Shown here: positions 15,055-24,539 of the stretch, one piece after another | How positions within the stretch are numbered: the stretch's first letter is position 1 | How the letters are laid out: each line of letters opens with the position of its first letter | NCBI GenBank assembly: GCA_947494205.1 | Contig: CANLUH010000005.1 | Location: 186,001-250,000 of the forward strand | DNA: 64,000 bases | DNA from: an uncultured Flavobacteriaceae bacterium | GTDB lineage: Bacteria > Bacteroidota > Bacteroidia > Flavobacteriales > Flavobacteriaceae | Direction: 5' to 3' | The notes under the pieces: generated by a model | What the model was told of the DNA's origin: nothing | Database searches by the model: none | The model's input: the letters and a program-made list of their open reading frames with translations, nothing else | Position numbers and translations under genes: made by a program

Positions 15055-16920
15055 TTAGTCTTCCATTTTTTCTGATAATTCTAACCAGCGCATTTCTTTT
15101 TCTTCTATGGCATCTATAATAACTTGTAATTCGTTAGATAATGTATTTATTTCTTCTGTTGTTAGCTCTGGGTTAAGAAACTTTTTTTCTAGTTCTACCT
15201 TATCAAACTCTAGACTTTTAATTTTGCTTTCTATGTTTTTGTATTCTTTTTGCTCGTTGTAAGAAAGTTTATTATTACTATCTTTTTTCCAATTGCTTTT
15301 TTCTTTTTTAACAGCGTCTGTTGTTTCAGAAATAACAGGTTTGCTATCGTCGTATGCTCTAAAGTCACTGTAATTACCAGGGAAATCTTCAATAACACCT
15401 TCGCCTCTAAAAACAAATAAATGATCTACAATTTTGTCCATAAAGTATCTGTCGTGAGACACTACAATTAAACAACCTGGGAAATCTAATAAAAAGTTTT
15501 CTAAAACGTTTAACGTTACAATATCTAGGTCGTTAGTGGGCTCATCTAGAATTAAAAAGTTTGGATTTTGTATTAAAACGGTACATAAATATAAACGTTT
15601 ACGCTCGCCTCCACTTAGTTTTTCAACAAAATCGTATTGCTTTTTTCTGTCAAATAAAAAGCGTTCTAATAGCTGTTGCGCACTTATTTGTCTGCCTTTT
15701 TTTAAGGGAATATAATCTCCAAACTCTCTAACAATATCAATAACTTTTTGGTTAGGTTTTGGTGTTATACCAGCTTGTGTATAGTAACCTATTTTTACAG
15801 TTTCTCCTATTACTACTTTACCAGAATCTGGTTGTGCTGTTTGAGTTAAAATGTTTAAGAAAGTAGACTTACCTGTACCGTTTTTACCAATAATTCCTGC
15901 TCGTTCTCCTTTCTGAAACATATAGTCGAACTTATCTAAGATTGTTTTGTCTTTATAGGCTTTAGATACCTTTTTAAGTTCTATAATCTTACTTCCTAAA
16001 CGCTCCATATTTAGTTCTAATTGAACTTCGTGGTCGTTTCTGCGTTGGTGTGCTCTGTGTTTTATATCGGCAAAATCATCTATTCTAGATTTAGATTTTG
16101 TTGTTCTTGCCTTTGGTTGGCGACGCATCCAAGTTAATTCCTTCTTATAAAGTTGTTTTGCTTTATTGGTTTCTACTTCTGTTTGTACTACTCTTGCTTC
16201 CTTTTTTTCTAAATAATAGGAGTAATTTCCTTTATAAGAATATAATTCACCATGATCTAATTCTATAATTTCATTGCATACACGTTCTAAAAAGTAACGA
16301 TCGTGTGTTACCATAAATAAGGTGATATTTTCTTTTGCGAAAAAAGATTCTAGCCATTCAATCATTTCTAAATCTAAATGGTTTGTAGGCTCATCTAGAA
16401 TTAATAAATCGGGTTTATTTATTAAAGCATTGGCTAACGATAACCTTTTTTTCTGTCCTCCAGAAAGCGCACTTACTTTCTGGTTTAGGTTTTCTAACTT
16501 TAATTTAAATAGAATTTGTTTGTATTGTGTTTCAAAATCCCAAGCATTATGTATATCCATGTCTTCAAATGCCTTTTGGTATGCATCTGTATCTTCAGGA
16601 TTTAAAATAGCTTTTTCGTATTGTTTAATCACTTTTAGGATTTCGCTATCGGAACTAAAAATGGTGTCTTCAATAGTAAGATTGCTATCTAAGTATGGTT
16701 CTTGAGGGAGAAACGATACTTTAATATCTTTTCTAAAAACAACATTGCCAGCGTCTGGCGAATCTAGCTTTGCTAAAATATTTAAAATGGATGTTTTTCC
16801 TGTTCCATTTTTTGCAACAAAGGCTATTTTTTGATCTTTATGTACACTAAACGAAATATCTTTAAAAAGTGTTAACTCTCCATAAGATTTCGCAATACTT
16901 TCAACGGTTAAATAATTCAA
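15055..16920 (-). CDS. ABC-F family ATPase (Uup-like)
   Basis: A 621-residue soluble protein with two ABC cassettes and no membrane segment, the hallmark of ABC-F ribosome-associated factors. Cassette 1: Walker A AKNGTGKT (36-43), signature LSGGQKKR, Walker B LLILDEPTNHLD. Cassette 2: GIIGKNGTGKST, LSGGERKR, FLILDEPTNDLD. The inter-cassette linker is rich in basic residues (RRQPKARTTKSKSR), and the C-terminal 90 residues form a Lys/Glu-rich coiled coil as in Uup. Such proteins bind the ribosomal E site or DNA branch structures. The start is ATG 104 nt from the divergent polysaccharide operon. Confidence 0.9.
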   Translation of the reverse strand: MNYLTVESIAKSYGELTLFKDISFSVHKDQKIAFVAKNGTGKTSILNILAKLDSPDAGNVVFRKDIKVSFLPQEPYLDSNLTIEDTIFSSDSEILKVIKQYEKAILNPEDTDAYQKAFEDMDIHNAWDFETQYKQILFKLKLENLNQKVSALSGGQKKRLSLANALINKPDLLILDEPTNHLDLEMIEWLESFFAKENITLFMVTHDRYFLERVCNEIIELDHGELYSYKGNYSYYLEKKEARVVQTEVETNKAKQLYKKELTWMRRQPKARTTKSKSRIDDFADIKHRAHQRRNDHEVQLELNMERLGSKIIELKKVSKAYKDKTILDKFDYMFQKGERAGIIGKNGTGKSTFLNILTQTAQPDSGKVVIGETVKIGYYTQAGITPKPNQKVIDIVREFGDYIPLKKGRQISAQQLLERFLFDRKKQYDFVEKLSGGERKRLYLCTVLIQNPNFLILDEPTNDLDIVTLNVLENFLLDFPGCLIVVSHDRYFMDKIVDHLFVFRGEGVIEDFPGNYSDFRAYDDSKPVISETTDAVKKEKSNWKKDSNNKLSYNEQKEYKNIESKIKSLEFDKVELEKKFLNPELTTEEINTLSNELQVIIDAIEEKEMRWLELSEKMED

Positions 16921-16972
16921 TGGTTCAATTTTTTACAAATAACGGATAAAAAACCAAAAAAACCGATAAAAG

Positions 16973-17003
16973 TTTTATTCTTAACGACGAAAGGTTATAT
17001 TTG
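16973..17003 (+). promoter_or_regulatory. Bacteroidota-type promoter of the polysaccharide operon
   Basis: The -7 box tatatttg at 16996-17003 is a perfect TAnnTTTG match; tttta at 16973 is a weak -33 box at about 19 nt spacing. Transcription would start near 17010, leaving about 15 nt of leader before the ATG at 17025. Confidence 0.7.
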
Positions 17004-17024
17004 TCATTAATTTTTTAGCAAAAA

Positions 17025-17825
17025 ATGAGGCGATTTTTATTAGGTATTACTTTAATATTCAGTATTTTGTTATCATCCTGTATTACTAACAAAGATGTTG
17101 TGTATTTACAAGATAAAGGGACACCAGTAAACGATTCTCTTTTAGTAAAAGAGCTTTCTAAGCCTTACAGAGTTCAGGTTAACGATATTGTTAGTATAAA
17201 TGTTAAGGCTATTGACGAAGAGGTTAAAAAATTAGTATCTCTGTTTAATCCTACTGAAGGTACTAGGCCAGCACAAGGGCAACAAGATTTGTATTTTAGT
17301 GGTTTTACAGTGGATTTGCATGGTAATATTAAATTTCCAATTCTTGGAGATATTAATGTTTTAGGGTATACTATAGATGAAATTGCCGCTAAAGTTAAAG
17401 ACGAAATACTTACTAAATACTTAAAATCTACTACACAAATATTTGTGACAGTAAAGTTAGCAGGATTACGTTATACAGTTACTGGAGAAGTTGGAGGAAC
17501 AGGAGTTTTTACATTATTTCAAGATCGTGTAAATATTATTGAAGCGCTTGCCAATGCAGGAGATATTGAAAATACGGGAGACAGGACTGATGTACTAATA
17601 ATAAGGCAATATCCACAAGGGCAGAAAATTCATCATATAGATTTAACAGATGTAGCGGCTTTACAATCTCCGTATTATTACATTCAGCCTAATGATATGA
17701 TTTTAGTAAAACCTTTAAAGAGAAAAGCAATTGGTGCTGGTGAAACAGCGACACAAACATTAACAACTATTGCCTCTATCTTTTCTGTAATTGTTACCAC
17801 TTACTTTTTAGCTAGAAACCTATAA
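17025..17825 (+). CDS. Polysaccharide export outer-membrane lipoprotein (Wza/OPX family)
   Basis: A 266-residue OPX protein: lipoprotein signal ending LLSSC (Cys19), a Poly_export domain (YRVQVNDIVSINVKA; LHGNIKFPILGDINVLG) and an SLBB segment (YTVTGEVGGTGVFTLFQ). The last 20 residues form a hydrophobic helix, which in Wza-type proteins makes the outer-membrane barrel. It is shorter than E. coli Wza (about 380), usual for Bacteroidota. With the Wzc-like gene 10 nt downstream it should form the periplasm-to-surface conduit. First gene after the TAnnTTTG promoter. Confidence 0.92.
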   Translation: MRRFLLGITLIFSILLSSCITNKDVVYLQDKGTPVNDSLLVKELSKPYRVQVNDIVSINVKAIDEEVKKLVSLFNPTEGTRPAQGQQDLYFSGFTVDLHGNIKFPILGDINVLGYTIDEIAAKVKDEILTKYLKSTTQIFVTVKLAGLRYTVTGEVGGTGVFTLFQDRVNIIEALANAGDIENTGDRTDVLIIRQYPQGQKIHHIDLTDVAALQSPYYYIQPNDMILVKPLKRKAIGAGETATQTLTTIASIFSVIVTTYFLARNL

Positions 17826-17835
17826 GTTTAACTTT

Positions 17836-20298
17836 ATGAATGACGAATTTGAAGTTTCAGAATCCCAACAGATTTCATTCGATATTAAGGCCTTTTTATT
17901 TAAAGCCCTTAGTTATTGGAAGTTATTTGTACTGTGTATAGGAATAGGTGTTTTTATAGTATATCAACAAAATATAAGAAAACAACAGTCTTATAAATTA
18001 AGTACTCAAATTTCTGTTGAAGACGATAAGAATCCCTTATTTACATCTAATACAAGTTTAACGTTTAACTGGGGAGGTGTTTCTGGTAAGGTAAAAACAA
18101 TTATTACAAGTTTACAATCGCGATCTAATCATGAAAAAGTTGTAGATAATCTTAAATTATATATTGGTTATTTAAAGCAGTCTCGATTTAGAAAAGATGA
18201 TATTTATAAAGCAGCTCCGTTTAGAGCTCGACTTAAAGATAATGAGTTTCAAGCAATAGGTAAACCTATTAAAATCGTTTTTTTAGAGAACGATATGTAT
18301 CGATTATCAACAAATTTTGAATCGAACCTAATTACCACTCAAAATTTCACAACTAAAGAGAAAGCTACAGCAGATGTCGTTATAGGTGAGCAAGATTACA
18401 CCTATAAACTTGGTGAGTTGGTAGAGTTGCCTTTTTTTAACGGAACTATTATTTTAGGAGATAAGAGACGTGTAAATGTTGGAGATGAATACTTCTTACA
18501 ATTTACCAGTTTTGATCAAGTTGTCGCATATTATAAAGGGCGTTTAGTTATTGCTAACCCTAAGAATTCTGCTATTTTAAATTTAAGTATTACCGATGTA
18601 AACAAAGCTAAAATTGTTGACTACTTAAACGAAACTGTAGAGGTTTTAAGTAAAGATCAGTTAGAAAGGAAAAACTTATTCGTTACCAACACTATTGCTT
18701 TTATAGATGAGCAATTAAAAATGGTAAAAGATGAATTAAATACCAATGCAGATTCTTTAAATGATTACAGACAACAGAATAAAATATATAATTTAGATGA
18801 TGAAAGTTTAGCGCTTAGTGGTAAATTGTCTACTCTAGAATTAGATATAGATAATATTAATAAAAAGTTAGCATACTATGCACAGTTAAAAACGTATTTA
18901 GAAACGAGTAAGAATTTTACAAAACTCCCTGCGCCAGCAATTGCAGGTATAGATGATGCTAATATCTTAACTAATATAGCAAAGATAAATGCGCTATCTG
19001 TGCAAAAATCTAAATATGAATCTACAGTTAGAAGTGATTCTTCAATTTTTACAGATTTAGACTCTCAAATAGAAGCCATTAAAATGGTGCTTTTAGAGAA
19101 TATAAGCTCGGCTAAAGATGGATTGCAAAGAGAACGACAGTTTACTAATTCTAAAATAGGAGCAACAGAATCTAAGTTTAGAAAATTACCTAAGGACCAA
19201 CAAAAGCTGTTAAATATTCAAAGACAATACTCTTTAAACGAGCAGAGTTATAACATGTTTTTAGCTAAAAGAAGCGAAGCTAATATTATAAAAGCGGCCA
19301 ATGTTTCAGACATACTAGTTATAGATCCAGCTAAAGATACCGATGTAAGAGCTATAGATTTAAAATTGAGATCGCGCTATATATTTGCTGTACTAGGCGG
19401 GTTTTTACCACCATTTATATTAGCTTTTTTAGTAACATTCTTAGATACTAAGCTTCATAATCCACAAAATTTAGAAACCCTATCTACAATACCGTTATTA
19501 GGAGTAGTTGGTAAAAATACTATAGACAATAATTTAATAGTACATACTAAACCAAAATCTACGGTAGCTGAAGCATTTAGATCTATACGATCGAGTTTAC
19601 AATATATGTATAAAAAGCATAATTTAAATGGCTCTAAAACGGTAATGTTAACCTCTTCTGTAAGTGGTGAAGGTAAAACGTTTTGTTCTATAAATATTGC
19701 TACAGTATTTGCTTTAAGTGGAAAGAAAACAGTATTAGTTGGGCTTGATTTAAGAAAACCTAAGATTTTTGGGGATTTTGATATTAAAAATGAAATAGGA
19801 GCGGTTAACTATTTAATAGGCCAAAAAACATTAGATGAAGTTACCCAAGCAACTAAAGTAAATAACTTAGATGTTATAACCTCTGGGCCAATACCTCCAA
19901 ATCCATCAGAACTTCTTATAGGAGAGACTATGGACGCGCTTATTACTGAGTTGAGAGAAAAGTACGATTATATTGTTCTAGATACACCTCCAGTGGGCTT
20001 AGTGTCCGATGCATTAGAATTGTTAGATTATGTGGACGCCTCTTTATATGTAGTAAGACAAGATTATACTAAGAAAGGGATGTTAAACCTTATAAACGAT
20101 AAATATAAAAGAGGAGAGATTTCTAACTTAAGTTTTATTTATAATTATTACGATCAAAAAGGAAAATATGGTTATGGTTATGGCTACGGTTATGGCTATG
20201 GCTACGGTTATGGAGCGTATGGTAATGGTTATCATGAAAACGATAAAGAAAAGAAAACGATGTTATCGCGTTTAAAATCAATTTTTAAAATAGGATAA
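17836..20298 (+). CDS. Wzc-like polysaccharide copolymerase / tyrosine autokinase
   Basis: An 820-residue inner-membrane protein. TM1 is near residues 32-50 and TM2 near 515-540, with a long coiled-coil periplasmic domain between them (chain-length determinant/GNVR type). The cytoplasmic BY-kinase has Walker A SGEGKT (610-615, K614), Walker A' VLVGLDLRKPK and Walker B YIVLDTPP. The C-terminal tyrosine cluster, the autophosphorylation target in this family, consists of eight Tyr-Gly pairs (778-793) encoded by a hexanucleotide repeat, plus further Tyr residues. It should control polymer length/export in a cycle of oligomerisation and phosphorylation together with the upstream OPX protein. No cognate Wzb-type phosphatase is in the window. 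Confidence 0.93.
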   Translation: MNDEFEVSESQQISFDIKAFLFKALSYWKLFVLCIGIGVFIVYQQNIRKQQSYKLSTQISVEDDKNPLFTSNTSLTFNWGGVSGKVKTIITSLQSRSNHEKVVDNLKLYIGYLKQSRFRKDDIYKAAPFRARLKDNEFQAIGKPIKIVFLENDMYRLSTNFESNLITTQNFTTKEKATADVVIGEQDYTYKLGELVELPFFNGTIILGDKRRVNVGDEYFLQFTSFDQVVAYYKGRLVIANPKNSAILNLSITDVNKAKIVDYLNETVEVLSKDQLERKNLFVTNTIAFIDEQLKMVKDELNTNADSLNDYRQQNKIYNLDDESLALSGKLSTLELDIDNINKKLAYYAQLKTYLETSKNFTKLPAPAIAGIDDANILTNIAKINALSVQKSKYESTVRSDSSIFTDLDSQIEAIKMVLLENISSAKDGLQRERQFTNSKIGATESKFRKLPKDQQKLLNIQRQYSLNEQSYNMFLAKRSEANIIKAANVSDILVIDPAKDTDVRAIDLKLRSRYIFAVLGGFLPPFILAFLVTFLDTKLHNPQNLETLSTIPLLGVVGKNTIDNNLIVHTKPKSTVAEAFRSIRSSLQYMYKKHNLNGSKTVMLTSSVSGEGKTFCSINIATVFALSGKKTVLVGLDLRKPKIFGDFDIKNEIGAVNYLIGQKTLDEVTQATKVNNLDVITSGPIPPNPSELLIGETMDALITELREKYDYIVLDTPPVGLVSDALELLDYVDASLYVVRQDYTKKGMLNLINDKYKRGEISNLSFIYNYYDQKGKYGYGYGYGYGYGYGYGAYGNGYHENDKEKKTMLSRLKSIFKIG
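20167..20214 (+). repeat. Hexanucleotide tandem repeat coding (Tyr-Gly)8
   Basis: Eight in-frame units of tatgg[t/c]-type sequence (third-base variants tat/tac and ggt/ggc/gga) near the 3' end of the kinase gene. Unit number can change without a frameshift, altering the number of tyrosines in the tail. Confidence 0.9.
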
Positions 20299-20299
20299 T

Positions 20300-21295
20300 A
20301 TGGAGATGAATACTTATCATGAAGAAGATTTATCCAAACTAACCTTCCTAATTACAGGAGGTGCTGGCTTTATAGGGTCTAATATTGTTGAATATTTATT
20401 AAAAAACGGTGCTAAAAGAGTACGTGTTTTAGATAACCTCTCTAATGGCTACAAAGAAAATATAGCTCCTTTTTTAACACATTCAAATTTTGAGTTTATA
20501 GAAGGCGATATAAGAGATTTAGAAACCTGTGTAAAAGCTATGTATGGTATCGACTATGTAAGTCATCAAGCAGCATTAGGTTCTGTACCACGTTCTATTA
20601 AAGACCCTTCTACAACAAATGCAGTAAATATATCTGGGTTTTTAAACATGATGATAGCGTTAAAAGACAGCAAAACGGTAAAGCGTATGGTATATGCAGC
20701 GTCTAGTTCTACGTATGGCGATAGTAAATTACTGCCAAAAACCGAAGACAATATAGGCAAACCATTATCACCTTATGCAGTTACTAAGTATGTAAATGAA
20801 CTTTATGCAGATGTATTTGGCAAAACGTATAATACAGATGTCATTGGTTTACGTTACTTTAATATTTTTGGCCCAAAGCAAAGTCCTAAAGGCGCTTATG
20901 CGGCGGTAATTCCTTTATTTATGGAAGCTATTAAAACGAATACCCAAGTAACAATAAATGGCGACGGTGAACAAACCAGAGACTTTACTTATGTAGAAAA
21001 TGCGGTACAAGCAAATGTGAAAAGTTTTTTCGCTTCATCTGAAGCAGGGAATCAAGTTTATAATATAGCCTGTAACGAAAGAATTAGCGTTAACTATTTA
21101 TGGGAAACATTAAATAAATCTGCTAATAAAGATATAAAAGCCATATACGGACCAGAACGACAGGGAGATGTTAGAGATTCTTTAGCAGATATCTCTAAAG
21201 CTGAACGACTTTTAGACTACAAACCTAAATTTTATGTTAGAGAAGCTTTAGCAAAAACATGGGAATACTTTAAAAATAACAAGATTGAGTACTAA
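20300..21295 (+). CDS. NAD-dependent UDP-sugar 4-epimerase (SDR, WbpP-like)
   Basis: A 331-residue extended SDR enzyme: nucleotide motif GGAGFIG (residues 20-26), catalytic SSSTYG region and YAVTK (Y159, K163). The segment SHQAALGSVPRSIKDP is characteristic of the UDP-N-acetylglucosamine/glucuronate 4-epimerase group (WbpP/TviC type) rather than short-chain GalE. It likely interconverts UDP-GlcNAc and UDP-GalNAc or their uronic forms, supplying donor for the polymer. Starts 1 nt after the kinase gene; ends overlapping the Wzm gene by 11 nt. Confidence 0.88.
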   Translation: MEMNTYHEEDLSKLTFLITGGAGFIGSNIVEYLLKNGAKRVRVLDNLSNGYKENIAPFLTHSNFEFIEGDIRDLETCVKAMYGIDYVSHQAALGSVPRSIKDPSTTNAVNISGFLNMMIALKDSKTVKRMVYAASSSTYGDSKLLPKTEDNIGKPLSPYAVTKYVNELYADVFGKTYNTDVIGLRYFNIFGPKQSPKGAYAAVIPLFMEAIKTNTQVTINGDGEQTRDFTYVENAVQANVKSFFASSEAGNQVYNIACNERISVNYLWETLNKSANKDIKAIYGPERQGDVRDSLADISKAERLLDYKPKFYVREALAKTWEYFKNNKIEY

Positions 21296-22178
21296 AGATA
21301 CAAACCAGTGGTTATATACTATTTCTCCAAGAAATAAGGTTATAGATTTAAATCTAAAAGAGATTTGGAGCTATCGCGATTTACTATTTCTATTCGTGAA
21401 ACGAGATGTTATAACGCTTTATAAACAAACTGTTTTAGGGCCCTTATGGTATTTAATTCAACCACTAATAACGTCGGTTATATTTACCATTATTTTTAAT
21501 GGTATTGCCGATATAAAAGTAGGTGAAGATGTTGAGCCTTTTCTATTTAACTTGGCTGGTGTAACCATTTGGAATTATTTTTCGGAATGTTTAAAGGGTA
21601 CAAGTGATGCTTTTAAAAAAAACCAGAATATTTTTAGTAAAGTCTACTTTCCAAGAGTTATTATGCCACTAACAACCGTGGTGTCCTCATTACTAAAATT
21701 TGGAATACAATTTTTAATTTTTATAGGGTTTTACATCTTTTATGCTAGTAGAGGGCAAGCAGGTAGTCTAAACGTTGAGGCGCTTTGGTTATTACCTATT
21801 TTAATTCTTTTAATGGGATTGTTAGGTTTAGGCTTAGGTATGATTATTTCGTCTATGACTACTAAATATAGAGATCTAACATTTTTGGTAGGTTTTGGCG
21901 TACAGTTATTAATGTACGTGTCGGCAGTAATGTATCCTATAGAAGTGGCAGTAGAAAAAATAACAAATAATTTTCCAGAATCCGCTAATATTATTAACCC
22001 TATAATAGAGAATAATCCATTAGCAGGAGTAGTAGAAACATTTAGATATTTATTCTTTTCAGAAGGAACATTTTCTATAGAGAAAATATTAATAACAATG
22101 GGAGTAACTATAGTTATTGCATTATTAGGTTTAATTGTTTTTAACAGAACAGAAAAAACATTTATCGATACCGTATAA
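21285..22178 (+). CDS. Polysaccharide ABC exporter permease (Wzm family)
   Basis: A 297-residue membrane protein with about six hydrophobic helices and the ABC-2 polysaccharide exporter pattern (RDLLFLFVKRDVITLYKQT; GPLWYLIQPL). The only suitable start is TTG at 21285, inside the end of the epimerase gene (11-nt overlap), suggesting coupled translation. It pairs with the Wzt gene 2 nt downstream to move the undecaprenyl-linked polymer across the inner membrane. Confidence 0.92.
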   Translation: MSTKDTNQWLYTISPRNKVIDLNLKEIWSYRDLLFLFVKRDVITLYKQTVLGPLWYLIQPLITSVIFTIIFNGIADIKVGEDVEPFLFNLAGVTIWNYFSECLKGTSDAFKKNQNIFSKVYFPRVIMPLTTVVSSLLKFGIQFLIFIGFYIFYASRGQAGSLNVEALWLLPILILLMGLLGLGLGMIISSMTTKYRDLTFLVGFGVQLLMYVSAVMYPIEVAVEKITNNFPESANIINPIIENNPLAGVVETFRYLFFSEGTFSIEKILITMGVTIVIALLGLIVFNRTEKTFIDTV

Positions 22179-22180
22179 TT

Positions 22181-23449
22181 ATGAGTGATGTTATTTTAAA
22201 AGTCGACAATGTTTCAAAACAATACCGTTTAGGTCTTGTAGGGTCGGGTACTATAAGTCATGATCTTAATAGATGGTGGAATAAAATAAGAGGAAAAGAA
22301 GACCCTTATTTACAAATAGGAGATACTAATGATAGAAGTACCAAAGGAGACTCTCAATATGTTTGGGCTTTAAAGGATATTAATTTTGAAGTTAATAAAG
22401 GAGACGTTTTAGGTATTATAGGAAAAAATGGAGCGGGGAAATCTACACTATTAAAAATACTATCTAAAGTTACAGGACCAACTACAGGTGAAATAAAAAC
22501 AAGAGGAAGAATAGCCTCACTCTTAGAAGTAGGAACAGGGTTTCATGGCGAAATGACAGGAAGAGAAAATGTATTCTTAAATGGCGCTATCTTAGGAATG
22601 ACTAAAAAAGAGATCAGTTCTAAAATAGATGAAATTATAGAGTTTTCTGGTTGCGAACGCTATATAGACACGCCTGTAAAACGTTATTCGTCTGGTATGA
22701 CTGTACGATTGGCATTTGCCGTAGCTGCATTTTTAGAACCCGAAATACTTGTGGTAGACGAAGTTTTAGCGGTTGGTGATGCAGAGTTTCAGAAAAAGGC
22801 CATTGGTAAAATGCAAGATATTAGTAGAGGAGGTGGACGTACTGTTTTATTTGTAAGCCACAATATGGCATCGGTAAAAAGTTTGTGTACAAAAGGGATC
22901 GTTTTAGAGAATGGACAAGTGGCCTTTGAAGGGACGGCAGAACATGCGGTAGCCAAGTATTTAAGCTCAGATATGGGAGAAAATACAAGCTTAAAAACCT
23001 TTGATAAAAATTACGATAAACCAACTTTTAAATTAGAATCTTTAGGCGTTAAAAATAATAATAGAAACTATACAGAACCCGTAGTAGAAGACGCAGAAAT
23101 TGAAATTAATTTAGATATAACATTTAAAATAGACACTACAGATAAATATAATATTACCTATCATTTACATAATGAATTAGGTGAGACCATGTTTTCATTT
23201 TACGATAGAGATTTTGAAATAAAAATTAAAAAAGGAAATAATACAATACAATGTACCATTCCTAAAGATTTTTTGCAAAGCGGAAGCTATAGCTTATCAT
23301 TATTTATTGTTAAAGATAAAAGGGTAGCAGAGTTCGCAGAAAAAAATATATTTTATTTTAATGTAGTAAACGGAGCAAAAGAAATTGGAGTTTACTCAGG
23401 TAGAGAGCCAGGATATATAAAGCCCACTTTCCAGTGGAAGAATGTATAA
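22181..23449 (+). CDS. Polysaccharide ABC exporter ATPase with C-terminal Wzt domain
   Basis: A 422-residue ATPase. Residues 1-250 are the ABC cassette: Walker A GKNGAGKST (K87), signature YSSGMTVRLAFA, Walker B ILVVDEVLAVGD, plus the Wzt-type N-terminal insertion (SHDLNRWWNKIRGKEDPY). Residues about 270-420 form a beta-rich extension like the Wzt carbohydrate-binding domain, which in known O-antigen systems reads the modified chain end before export. That implies the polymer carries a terminal cap or modification, for which methyl-, pyruvyl- and acyltransferases in the locus are candidates. Confidence 0.92.
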   Translation: MSDVILKVDNVSKQYRLGLVGSGTISHDLNRWWNKIRGKEDPYLQIGDTNDRSTKGDSQYVWALKDINFEVNKGDVLGIIGKNGAGKSTLLKILSKVTGPTTGEIKTRGRIASLLEVGTGFHGEMTGRENVFLNGAILGMTKKEISSKIDEIIEFSGCERYIDTPVKRYSSGMTVRLAFAVAAFLEPEILVVDEVLAVGDAEFQKKAIGKMQDISRGGGRTVLFVSHNMASVKSLCTKGIVLENGQVAFEGTAEHAVAKYLSSDMGENTSLKTFDKNYDKPTFKLESLGVKNNNRNYTEPVVEDAEIEINLDITFKIDTTDKYNITYHLHNELGETMFSFYDRDFEIKIKKGNNTIQCTIPKDFLQSGSYSLSLFIVKDKRVAEFAEKNIFYFNVVNGAKEIGVYSGREPGYIKPTFQWKNV

Positions 23450-23453
23450 ATAA

Positions 23454-24539
23454 ATGACTAAAATAAACGTTACAAAAACCTATTTACCTTCGCAAGATGT
23501 GTATCAATCCTATTTAAACACATTATGGGAAAATACATGGCTGACCAATAGAGGGAAATTAGTAATTGAATTAGAACAGAAGCTAACAAAAAACTATGGA
23601 CTTAATTCAATAATACTAACAAATAATGGTACTGTACCTATTCAAATAGCTCTAAAATTATTTGGGAATTTAGGCGAAATTATTACAACACCATTTTCTT
23701 ATGTAGCAACAACAGCCTCTATACTTTGGGAAAACTGTAAACCTGTTTTTGTAGATATTCACCCAGAATATTTAACAATAGATGAAGCAAAAATAGAAAA
23801 TGCTATAACAGATAAAACAACAGCAATATTGGCAACACATGTGTATGGAAATCCATGTCATGTAGAAGCTATAGAAGTCATCGCTAAAAAGCATAACTTA
23901 AAAGTTATTTACGACGCAGCACATTGTTTTGGTGTAACGTATAAAGGACGTTCCTTATTCAATTATGGAGATGTAAGTACCTGTAGTTTTCATGCAACAA
24001 AACTATTCCATACAGCAGAAGGCGGTGCTATGTTCTGTAACAACGAAGATATTTATAAACAATTATTCTACAGTCATAATTTTGGACATAATGGCCCGTT
24101 AGAATTTCATGGTTTAGGGATTAATGCTAAAATGAGCGAATTACAAGCGGCCATGGGATTAAGTATGCTTCCAGAAATGGATTACGTTATAGAAGAACGA
24201 AAAAAAGTTGTAGACTATTATAATACAAATTTCACATCTGTAGACGCTATACAACTTTTAAAAATTAGAGAAGAAACAGAGTGGAATAATAGTTATTATC
24301 CAATACTATTTAAAGACGAAAAAACCTTATTAAGAATAGAGCAAAAATTAAATGAGAACAACGTAGTACCTAGGCGTTATTTTTATCCATCGTTAAATAA
24401 AATTAAGTACGTAAATAGCACACAAGACATGCCAGTTTCGCAATCTATAGCATGTAGAATATTATGTTTACCGCTATATGTAGGATTGACCGAAAAAGAA
24501 TTAGAATTAATAACTAAAACTATTATAGCAGCAATATGA
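23454..24539 (+). CDS. DegT/DnrJ/EryC1/StrS family sugar aminotransferase
   Basis: A 361-residue PLP enzyme that would aminate a nucleotide-linked keto-sugar. The PLP lysine is K183 in SFHATKLFHTAEGGAM, with the upstream Asp motif VIYDAAHCFG and the usual length for the family. The next gene is a NeuD-type acyltransferase overlapping by 4 nt (ATGA), the same pairing as VioA-VioB (dTDP-4-amino-4,6-dideoxyglucose N-acylation) or PglE-PglD. The required 4,6-dehydratase is not in the window. The exact sugar is inferred only. Confidence 0.9.
   Translation: MTKINVTKTYLPSQDVYQSYLNTLWENTWLTNRGKLVIELEQKLTKNYGLNSIILTNNGTVPIQIALKLFGNLGEIITTPFSYVATTASILWENCKPVFVDIHPEYLTIDEAKIENAITDKTTAILATHVYGNPCHVEAIEVIAKKHNLKVIYDAAHCFGVTYKGRSLFNYGDVSTCSFHATKLFHTAEGGAMFCNNEDIYKQLFYSHNFGHNGPLEFHGLGINAKMSELQAAMGLSMLPEMDYVIEERKKVVDYYNTNFTSVDAIQLLKIREETEWNNSYYPILFKDEKTLLRIEQKLNENNVVPRRYFYPSLNKIKYVNSTQDMPVSQSIACRILCLPLYVGLTEKELELITKTIIAAI

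Noticed and set aside
16322-16705. 127-residue open frame on the + strand
   Set aside because: Antisense to cassette 1 of the ABC-F gene, which is clearly real.
20167-20214. CRISPR-like short repeat array
   Set aside because: Units are 6 bp, in frame inside the kinase gene and without spacers.
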